Part shown: piece by piece, positions 28,926 through 35,689 of the stretch | Layout of the letters: every line of letters starts with the position of its first letter | How positions within the stretch are numbered: position 1 is the first letter of the stretch | Source of the DNA: an uncultured Pseudomonadota bacterium | GTDB lineage: Bacteria > Pseudomonadota > Gammaproteobacteria > Methylococcales > Methylomonadaceae | DNA length: 35,689 nt | Assembly (NCBI GenBank): GCA_903918375.1 | Contig: CAIXED010000009.1 | Location: 1-35,689, forward strand | Direction of reading: 5' to 3' | Translations under genes and position numbers: made by a program | The notes under the pieces: model-generated | Told to the model about the DNA's origin: nothing | The model's input: only the letters and a program-made list of their open reading frames with translations | Databases searched by the model: none

Positions 28926-29402
28926 ATGAAAAAAATCTTGCTTGTTACTGCGCTTATTTCTTCTGGATTAGTTGGCTGTGCTTCTCAAACCGGTTGGAAG
29001 CCAACCGTCGATACCAACAATAATCAAAGTTTTGGCAATAATCAAAATAGCCAGAATACCCTTAACAATCAGAGTTTTGGCAATAACCAAAGCTATGGCA
29101 ATAATCAGGGTTCTAATCAATTAAACCAAGACATGAAAGAATGCGAAGCCTTAGCCTCGGAAGCTTCGGGTGGAACTGCTACAGAAACCGCAATCGGTGC
29201 TGGTGTTGGCGGCTTGCTGGGTGCCGCTGGTGGAGCGGGTATTGGTGCATTGGTCGGTGGTAAAGCCGGTATTGGCGCTGCAATTGGTGCTGGTGCTGGT
29301 GCGCTTGCCGGTGGTGCTAAACAAGGTTTACAAGCGGAAGATCAATATAAACGCGCTTTTAACAGTTGCTTAAGACAGCGTGGACATAAAGTGGCTAATT
29401 AA
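28926..29402 (+). CDS. Glycine-zipper lipoprotein at the end of the T6SS operon
   Basis: This 158-residue predicted lipoprotein has the signal MKKILLVTALISSGLVGC with Cys18 as the lipid site. An Asn/Gln-rich low-complexity stretch with repeated NNQSFGNNQ follows (about residues 30-65). Next is a central glycine zipper (about 85-130; GAGVGGLLGAAGGAGIGALV and similar), of the kind that inserts in or associates with membranes. The C-terminal part (QYKRAFNSCLRQRGHKV) pairs a Cys with the one in MKECEAL. The frame is open upstream to 28824 and there is an ATG two codons earlier (28920). The start at 28926 is preferred for the signal peptide and GGA spacing. Function unknown; the outer membrane is likely. 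Confidence 0.8.
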   Translation: MKKILLVTALISSGLVGCASQTGWKPTVDTNNNQSFGNNQNSQNTLNNQSFGNNQSYGNNQGSNQLNQDMKECEALASEASGGTATETAIGAGVGGLLGAAGGAGIGALVGGKAGIGAAIGAGAGALAGGAKQGLQAEDQYKRAFNSCLRQRGHKVAN

Positions 29403-29423
29403 GCACTCGTAGCCAATTGTCCA

Positions 29424-29461
29424 AGTAGTCCGAGCAATACGCAGGTTTTGTTAGGACTACT
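29424..29461. repeat. Inverted repeat between convergent genes
   Basis: AGTAGTCC (29424-29431) is matched by GGACTACT (29454-29461), with a 22-base spacer. It lies between the end of the T6SS operon and the 3' end of the converging truncated cytochrome gene. It has no T-run on either side, so it is not a classical terminator. It may be a remnant of a mobile element end. Confidence 0.4.
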
Positions 29462-29774
29462 CAAAGCTCATTGCCAATGAGTTAAAAAATTCGATTAGAT
29501 GTTGTCGTGGCTTTGAAAAAATCAAAGATAAAAACCATTTGATGAGTTTATCGCTTGGCGGTTTATCGGATGATTCAACAAGGCCAATAATTCCTTGAAA
29601 GCCCCAAATTAGCCTAAACACTAATAAACCCAAGACTAAGCAACCTAAACGACCATGCCAGTCGGTTAGGTTGCCGCCCAGTTTGCCGGTGGCATAGGCT
29701 CCGACCACCGCTATCACCAGTAACCAGTGAAATACCCGCAAAGGCCAATCCCAAATAGTGACGGTGACTTTCAT
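29457..29774 (-). pseudogene. Truncated cytochrome b561-like gene
   Basis: This 105-residue product begins like a prokaryotic cytochrome b561 domain protein. It has WDWPLRVFHWLLV with His16 as candidate haem ligand, then GNLTDWHGRLGCLVLGLL with His40, then RLIWGF. Family members usually run to ~170-200 residues with four membrane helices. Here similarity stops after about residue 59. The rest (GIIGLVESSDKPPSDK... to SLAMSFE) is hydrophilic and does not look like the missing helices and their histidines. The 3' half therefore appears replaced, and the protein probably cannot bind haem normally. It starts 2 bases after the dienelactone hydrolase stop, in the same operon. Confidence 0.65.
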
Positions 29775-29776
29775 GC

Positions 29777-30667
29777 TTAATCGCGTAGATAAACGTTAAA
29801 AAAGCTAACGGTTCTGTCCCAAGCCAGTTTTGCAGTACCTGCGTCGTAGCGTGGGGTGGTGTCGTTGTTAAAACCGTGTTGAACATTGGGGTAGGTATGC
29901 GCTTCGTAATTAACCCCCGCTTGTTTTAGAGCAGATTCATAAGCCGGCCAGCCGGCATTGATTCGCTCATCAATCCCCGCGTAGTGAATCAACAAAGGTG
30001 CTTTGATTTTGGCGGCATCTTCTGCAGTCGGTTGAGCGCCGTAGAACGGTACACCGGCTGCTAAATCAGGCAATTGCGTGGCTAGATAATTCACGATACC
30101 GCCGCCGTAGCAGAAACCGACTGCACCGACTTTACCGTTGTTTTGTGGCAGTTTTTTCAAATGGTTTGCCGCTTCAAGGAAATCGGCTTGGGTTTTAGTT
30201 TTATCCAGTTTTTGGAACAACTCGCGGGCTTTGTCTTCATCACCAGGGTAGCCGCCTAGCGTAAACAGCGCATCGGGCGCAAAGGCGATGAAATTATCCA
30301 AAGCCAAGCGACGGGCAATATCTTCGATATGGGGGTTAAGGCCGCGGTTTTCGTGAATCACTAATACCGTGGGCAATTTGCCTTTGAAATTAGCCGGTTG
30401 GACTAAATAACCACGCACTTTGCCGTTGCCTTTTGGGGAGGCAAATTCAACGTAACTGGCTTTGATGCGTGGATCGTTGCCAGCAATTTGTTGGGCTTCG
30501 GCAAAGCGTGGGTTTAATGCTTCTAGTAAAGCTTCGGCACTTAAACCGAGCAATGCGTATTTCGGTAGTGATGATAAAAAATCACGGCGAGAAATATCAC
30601 CGTGAACGTATTGATCAAATATTTTCAGTGCTTCGGGGTGAAAATCCTGAGCGGTTTGTTGTGGCAT
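29777..30667 (-). CDS. Tat-exported dienelactone hydrolase family protein
   Basis: This 296-residue alpha/beta hydrolase belongs to the dienelactone hydrolase (carboxymethylenebutenolidase-like) family. A twin-arginine motif, SRRDFL, at residues 26-31 is followed by a weakly hydrophobic stretch and predicts folded export to the periplasm. The catalytic triad is visible: Cys186 in GFCYGGG, Asp233 in GIDERI and His264 in VQHGFNN. Glu106 in HENRG corresponds to the family's conserved Glu. It has a clear ribosome-binding site (GGAGAG) and starts 19 bases after the SMP-30-like gene, so both are probably co-transcribed. The natural substrate cannot be told; lactone or ester hydrolysis is expected. 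Confidence 0.9.
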   Translation of the reverse strand: MPQQTAQDFHPEALKIFDQYVHGDISRRDFLSSLPKYALLGLSAEALLEALNPRFAEAQQIAGNDPRIKASYVEFASPKGNGKVRGYLVQPANFKGKLPTVLVIHENRGLNPHIEDIARRLALDNFIAFAPDALFTLGGYPGDEDKARELFQKLDKTKTQADFLEAANHLKKLPQNNGKVGAVGFCYGGGIVNYLATQLPDLAAGVPFYGAQPTAEDAAKIKAPLLIHYAGIDERINAGWPAYESALKQAGVNYEAHTYPNVQHGFNNDTTPRYDAGTAKLAWDRTVSFFNVYLRD

Positions 30668-30686
30668 GAAACTCTCCGTTTAAGTT

Positions 30687-31652
30687 TTATTTGGCTCTAC
30701 CGGCAAAACCGGCGGTTTTCAAAGCGATTTTATAAGCGGCACCGCGACCGACCACGTATAAAGTTTTTTTGTCTTTACCCGCGAAAGCTAGATTTTGCGG
30801 TTTTTGTGGCAATGCGATAACACCTAAGGCGTCACCATCGTCATCAAACACTTCAACACCGGCATTAGAGGCAACATACAAACGTCCTTCGGCATCGAGC
30901 GCCAAGCCATCAGCGCCGCTTGACCAGACATTATTAGTTTCGCTCCAGCCTTGTAATTTAGCGAAATCACGTTGATTGCTGATAGAACCATCGGCGGCAA
31001 TGTCATAAGCCAGAATGTATTCACCAGAAGTGTTGGCAACGAATAAGGTTTTTTCATCCAGACTAAGTTGAACACCATTTGGACGCTCAATGTCGTTAGC
31101 CAATTGTTTTAATTGTCCGGTTGGGCTGATGTAAAACAAACCGGCTTTTGATGGCGGTGGATTGGGATTTTCTGGGCTAGGGCGAGTGCCGATGTCAGTA
31201 AAATAAACCCCGCCATTTTTAGCGAGTACCAAATCATTCAGACGTTGAAAGGGCGAGCCGGCAAAGTTTTCAGCCAAGACTTTTTCTCTGCCTTTGGGAT
31301 AAATAATGGCGACTTTGGCGGGAGCTGCTTGTTGAACGGCATACAAATCACCATTGCTGGCAAAGGCTAAGCCATTAGCGCCGCAGGTGTTTTCTAAAAA
31401 GCTGGAAATGCCGTTATCTGCAGCGATTCGAGTGATGCGATTGGCTTTGGTTTCGGTAAACAAGGCACTGCCGTCGGGCAAGGTAATTGGCCCTTCGGTG
31501 CCCTCAAAACCGTCTTTAATAAACTCGATTGTTGTGCCGGCGTCGGCAACGCCAGGAATGGATGAGGTGACTTCGGTTGCATGAGCGGATGTGATTAAGC
31601 TTATTGCTGCTACTAACGGTAGCAAGTGTTTTTGAATTGGAGTTGGTGACAT
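30687..31652 (-). CDS. Periplasmic SMP-30/gluconolactonase-like protein
   Basis: This 321-residue protein begins with a Sec signal peptide (MSPTPIQKHLLP... cut after SAHA, about residue 25). A six-bladed beta-propeller of the SMP-30/gluconolactonase/LRE type follows. The family's metal ligands are apparent in FEGTEGPITLPDG (Glu), LNDLVLAKNGGVYFTD (Asn) and GADGLALDAEGRLYVA (Asp). The frame is open upstream to 31736, but that would read through a REP-like hairpin. ATG at 31652 with AAGAG upstream is the likely start. It is the first gene of a three-gene operon with the dienelactone hydrolase and cytochrome fragment. A periplasmic lactonase is the best guess. Confidence 0.88.
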   Translation of the reverse strand: MSPTPIQKHLLPLVAAISLITSAHATEVTSSIPGVADAGTTIEFIKDGFEGTEGPITLPDGSALFTETKANRITRIAADNGISSFLENTCGANGLAFASNGDLYAVQQAAPAKVAIIYPKGREKVLAENFAGSPFQRLNDLVLAKNGGVYFTDIGTRPSPENPNPPPSKAGLFYISPTGQLKQLANDIERPNGVQLSLDEKTLFVANTSGEYILAYDIAADGSISNQRDFAKLQGWSETNNVWSSGADGLALDAEGRLYVASNAGVEVFDDDGDALGVIALPQKPQNLAFAGKDKKTLYVVGRGAAYKIALKTAGFAGRAK

Positions 31653-31697
31653 TGGACTCTTGGTATCGAAAATGATTGAGAAATAGGATCTGTTGAG

Positions 31698-31734
31698 CGA
31701 TAGCGAAGCGCATCTATCGGGATAGATGCGCTTC
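31698..31734. repeat. REP-like palindrome between exbD and the lactonase gene
   Basis: A perfect 14-bp inverted repeat, GAAGCGCATCTATC (31705-31718) and GATAGATGCGCTTC (31721-31734), is separated by only GG. It is flanked by GCGATAGCGAA, a core also found in the palindromes at the right end of the window. No T-run follows on the minus strand, so it is not a standard terminator, though the hairpin could slow transcription or protect the 3' end of the upstream mRNA. Confidence 0.75.
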
Positions 31735-31754
31735 ATTTGTACAGCAAACTAAGA

Positions 31755-32162
31755 TTATTGCGGCGCAGTAAGCACTGCGAGTTTGGTAACGCCCGCCCGT
31801 TCAATCGAAGACATCACTTTCGCGACAATGCCATATTGAACAGCATCATCGGCATTCAGATTTAATGCCAATTCAGGGTCAGCGGCTTTGCGGTTTTTCA
31901 ACTCGTTTTCCACCACTTCTAATGCATATTCCTGTTTGTCGATAAAGATTTTGCCTTGGGCATCGACGCTTAAATACACCGCCGCTTTTTCTTCCGGTGG
32001 CGCCGTTTCAGCGGTTTTAGGTAAATTCACATGCACCGCTTGAGTCAATAAAGGCGCGGTGACGATAAAAACCACCAATAACACCAACATCACGTCAACT
32101 AAAGGCGTGACGTTGATTTCGCCCATCACATCATCGCCGTCATCTTGAGTTTTAAAAGCCAT
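31755..32162 (-). CDS. exbD: ExbD biopolymer transport protein
   Basis: This 135-residue inner-membrane protein is the ExbD subunit of the proton-motive-force-driven motor that energises TonB. Short N-terminal cytoplasmic segment, then one membrane helix, PLVDVMLVLLVVFIV, with the essential proton-path Asp at position 23. A periplasmic domain follows (VYLSVDAQGKIFIDKQEY, ending GVTKLAVLTAP). Its start overlaps the exbB stop by one base (TAATG), implying translational coupling. It is complete and normal in length. Confidence 0.95.
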   Translation of the reverse strand: MAFKTQDDGDDVMGEINVTPLVDVMLVLLVVFIVTAPLLTQAVHVNLPKTAETAPPEEKAAVYLSVDAQGKIFIDKQEYALEVVENELKNRKAADPELALNLNADDAVQYGIVAKVMSSIERAGVTKLAVLTAPQ

Positions 32163-32912
32163 TAAGCGTGCGCCTCCTGCGCGATGTTTAAACCAACTGA
32201 TCGGGTTGAAGTTGTGCTGGTTTTTCTGTCCTGAGTGCGGTTGCTAGATGCTTTAGATGGACGTTGGATGGTAAAGGCATTTTTTAATGCTAAATGACTG
32301 AAATCGATTGCGAAATCGTCCAAGAATGCCAATTGCACTTTATTACGACGGATGAAAAAGTTGTAACCAACTACCGCAGGTACCGCAACCGCAATACCCA
32401 CTGCGGTAGCGATTAAAGCTTCGCCAATTGGACCAGCAACCACGTCAAGACTGGCTGAGCCGGATTTACTAATGCTGGTCAAAGCGCCCATAATCCCCCA
32501 AACCGTGCCGAATAGACCGACGAACGGTGAAATACTGCCGATGGTCGCCAGCCAAGCCGCTTTCTAAGGAACCGCGTTCTTTTTGGGTCTGTTGACGTAA
32601 ACGGCGATCTAACAATTCTTGTTTATCCCAAGTGTGCTCAAGATCATGGGTCGTTGCGCCGCTATCGGTTTCAATCAAGGTATCAAAACCAATCCCAGCA
32701 ACCCGCGCCGCTGGGCCTTGCAGATTTTCCAGTTGAGCCGCTGCTTGAATATTGGCAGCGCCCCAAAAGGCTTTATTAAATTGGCGATTGTGATAAGAAA
32801 TCCGCGCATGTTGAATGCCTTTAATCAAAATCAAACCCCAAGTCACCACAGACGATGCAATCAAAACATCCAATGTGCCATCAACAATTAAACCCGTTGC
32901 TATATCAGCCAT
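32162..32912 (-). pseudogene. exbB: ExbB (MotA/TolQ/ExbB family), interrupted by a frameshift
   Basis: Two adjacent frames together spell one ExbB. From ATG at 32912 (GAGG upstream) the product reads MADIATGLIVDGTLDVLI to TQKERGSLESGLA. It then runs out of frame and would end at 32469. The sequence resumes in another frame with LATIGSISPFVGLFGTVWGIMGALTSI, the highly conserved ExbB/TolQ core, and continues to the stop at 32162-32164. The break is near 32549-32556. The minus strand reads GGCTTGGCTGGCGACC where family members need GGCTTGGCTTGGCTGGCGACC, which is a loss of one TTGGC unit. As written the protein is truncated after ~130 residues. The rest of the operon is intact, so a recent mutation, slippage or a sequencing error are all possible. 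Confidence 0.88.
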
Positions 32913-32922
32913 TTTTGTAACC

Positions 32923-33711
32923 TCAAGATAAATTAAAAGTAATAGGAACCGTAACCCAGCCAGCGATGGGCGTACTGCCACGCATAGCTGGAACGAAAGA
33001 CCATTTGTTGACAGTTTTAACTGCCGCATCGTCCAGAATTTTCTGGCCGCTGGATTTAATCACCGACACGTCATCCGGTTTGCCGTCGGGTTTGACGTGA
33101 ACCTTCATTAACACTTTGCCTTCCCAGCCTCTATCCATCGCAATTTCAGGATATTCAGGGGCAGGGTTGTGTAAATAATCAGCACCAGCCACTGGCGCGG
33201 TAATTTTTTCTTCCACCACAGGTGCTGGCGATGAGACGGCTGGCGCTGGGCTTGGCGTCGAATCAACCACCGGAGCTGGTGCAGGTGTTTGTTCCAACAC
33301 TTTTTCAACCGGTTTTGGCTTTTGTGGTTTTAACGGGACGACTTTCGGTGTCGGTGGTTTGGCCTGCACTTTAGGTAGCGGGGCGATGGTTTTTGGTTGC
33401 GGTCTGCTTAGCGAAATCATCACCTTAGGTGGTTGTTCGGCAGGCTGAATAATCGCTTCACTTAACGATAAACGCTCAAAATGATCGACGACAGTGGCGT
33501 GAATTAAAATCGACACCAAACCCAAGACCAGATAATCAACCAATTTGTGGTCGCTGGTTTGGCCGGTGTATTTGAAATTAGCTAAAGCCGGATAGGGCGA
33601 ATTTGCAGCTATCGCATTAGCGACTGGGTTTAATGGCACATTGGCCGGTTCCCAGTTTAAAAAATTAGTTTCTCGCTCAGCTTTATTAAAAGTGGATAAA
33701 GGTGTGCTCAT
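32923..33711 (-). CDS. tonB: TonB energy-transducing protein
   Basis: This 262-residue protein couples the ExbBD motor to outer-membrane receptors. A ~56-residue N-terminal cytoplasmic extension comes before the single membrane helix (DYLVLGLVSILIHATVV, about 59-75), which is longer than in E. coli TonB. The Pro/Lys/Val-rich periplasmic spacer spans about 95-170. The C-terminal TonB domain has the usual YPEIAMDRGWEGKVLMKVHV, then ILDDAAVKTVNKWSFVPA. The ribosome-binding site GAGGAG lies upstream of the ATG. It is the first gene of the tonB-exbB-exbD operon, with exbB starting 10 bases after its stop. The receptor served is not in the window. Confidence 0.94.
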   Translation of the reverse strand: MSTPLSTFNKAERETNFLNWEPANVPLNPVANAIAANSPYPALANFKYTGQTSDHKLVDYLVLGLVSILIHATVVDHFERLSLSEAIIQPAEQPPKVMISLSRPQPKTIAPLPKVQAKPPTPKVVPLKPQKPKPVEKVLEQTPAPAPVVDSTPSPAPAVSSPAPVVEEKITAPVAGADYLHNPAPEYPEIAMDRGWEGKVLMKVHVKPDGKPDDVSVIKSSGQKILDDAAVKTVNKWSFVPAMRGSTPIAGWVTVPITFNLS

Positions 33712-34087
33712 TAGAATCTCCTCGAGATTTAAAAAAATCGCCGTTTAAAACTATCCTTGTCAGCTACGGCTTTGATTAACTGTTACGTTATTCAAAGCAC
33801 AAGCTGTGCCAGTTTTTTAAGAATGAGGAATTAATTGCAGATAAAAAATTAGTTTTTATCTAAGTGTTTAATTTTTAAGTGGGTTTTTGTTGGGGGAGGG
33901 CAAGTTTAATGCTTAAAGGTGATTTTTTACAGCTTTTATATCGTCTTAAAGCAATTTGAAAATGTTGTGTTAGCACCAGTCATCTTGGGTTTTTGTTGGA
34001 CTGGTGTTGATAGGTCAGCAGTTGTGGGGATGTTGGCAATTTTTTTCCGATACCCGGATACATCCCTCATTTAGAAAAATATCGCTT
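33712..34087. promoter_or_regulatory. Intergenic region between the ubiquitin-autotransporter gene and tonB
   Basis: These 376 AT-rich bases hold no convincing gene. An AT palindrome, GATAAAAA (33840-33847) and TTTTTATC (33853-33860), lies about 130 bases before tonB and could be an operator. It only loosely resembles a Fur box. Two further inverted repeats, CACCAGTC/GACTGGTG (33974-33981 and 33999-34006) and GGGATGT/ACATCCC (34027-34033 and 34060-34066), lie just after the ubiquitin-autotransporter gene. They could end its transcript, although neither is followed by a clean T-run. The tonB promoter must lie here, but I cannot place it. Confidence 0.35.
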
Positions 34088-35515
<1,428 letters not shown>

Positions 35516-35536
35516 CCATTATTTAAAGCACCTTGC

Positions 35537-35575
35537 AATAAAAAGCCTCGAAGATCAGTTGATCAACAAGGCTTT
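35537..35575 (-). terminator. Rho-independent terminator on the minus strand
   Basis: Arms 35542-35556 and 35561-35575 pair at 12 of 15 positions (AAAGCCT/AGGCTTT at the base, GATC at the top) with a 4-base loop. On the minus strand the stem is followed by TTTTTATT. It would end a transcript coming from beyond the right edge and insulate the ubiquitin-autotransporter gene from it. Confidence 0.7.
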
Positions 35576-35581
35576 GAAGCA

Positions 35582-35659
35582 GTAGGGCGGTTCCGCGATA
35601 GCGAACCGCCGTGGCTTTGAGTTCGCGAGCGGTGCATTGCTATCGCGAATGCACCCTAC
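35582..35659. repeat. Double-hairpin REP-like element
   Basis: Outer arms are GTAGGG (35582-35587) and CCCTAC (35654-35659). Inside are two hairpins, GGCGGTTC/GAACCGCC (35586-35593 and 35603-35610) and GGTGCATT/AATGCACC (35631-35638 and 35648-35655). Their loops carry complementary GCGATAGC and GCTATCGC cores. This paired arrangement is like BIME doublets of REP sequences. Confidence 0.8.
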
Positions 35660-35689
35660 GCAGACAAACATTTAACAATTAGAAGGCCA

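Noticed and set aside
31653-31736. N-terminal extension of the SMP-30-like protein
   Set aside because: It is encoded by the REP-like hairpin and would place 28 residues in front of a clear signal peptide.
33840-33860. Fur box upstream of tonB
   Set aside because: The palindrome GATAAAAA/TTTTTATC has the outer bases of a Fur site but not its internal pattern or 19-bp length; kept only as an unassigned operator candidate.

Overview
The window is bacterial, gene-dense and moderate in G+C, and looks gammaproteobacterial. The protein families, the ATGA-type start/stop overlaps and the REP-like palindromes fit this. A Methylococcales-type methanotroph is a guess, not something the sequence proves.

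Left edge (1-5062, +): the 3' part of a giant secreted adhesin. It has seven ~123-residue Ig-like repeats in tandem, further Ig-like domains, and a calcium-binding C-terminus typical of type I secretion substrates. About 400 bases of AT-rich non-coding DNA follow.

Centre (5466-29402, +): a complete type VI secretion system (T6SS) reading in one direction with overlaps or short gaps. The order is tssA-tssB-tssC-hcp-tssE-tssF-tssG-clpV(tssH)-vgrG(tssI), then a spike-accessory module (DUF2169 fused to pentapeptide repeats, a second pentapeptide protein, DUF3540, DUF4150 PAAR-like tip), then tssJ-tssK-tssL-tssM. All 13 core components are present. After tssM come a 118-residue protein of unknown function and a glycine-zipper lipoprotein. 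No toxin or immunity gene is recognisable inside the cluster.

Right part (29457-33711, -): a truncated cytochrome b561-like gene, a Tat-exported dienelactone hydrolase and a periplasmic SMP-30/gluconolactonase-like protein, in what looks like one operon. Upstream of these is a tonB-exbB-exbD operon in which exbB carries a frameshift that looks like loss of one copy of a 5-base tandem repeat.

Right end (34088-35353, -): the most striking gene. It encodes a signal peptide, a nearly perfect eukaryotic ubiquitin (67 of 74 residues identical to human ubiquitin, all seven lysines kept, C-terminal Gly-Gly absent), a helical linker and an autotransporter beta-barrel ending in Trp. The predicted signal-peptide cut would expose the native Met1 of ubiquitin. 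The architecture predicts a bacterium that shows ubiquitin on its outer surface. REP-like palindromes and a terminator lie beyond it.

Taken together the window is rich in surface and contact functions: a giant adhesin, a T6SS, TonB-dependent energy transduction, and a ubiquitin-bearing autotransporter probably acquired from a eukaryote. The link between these is inference.
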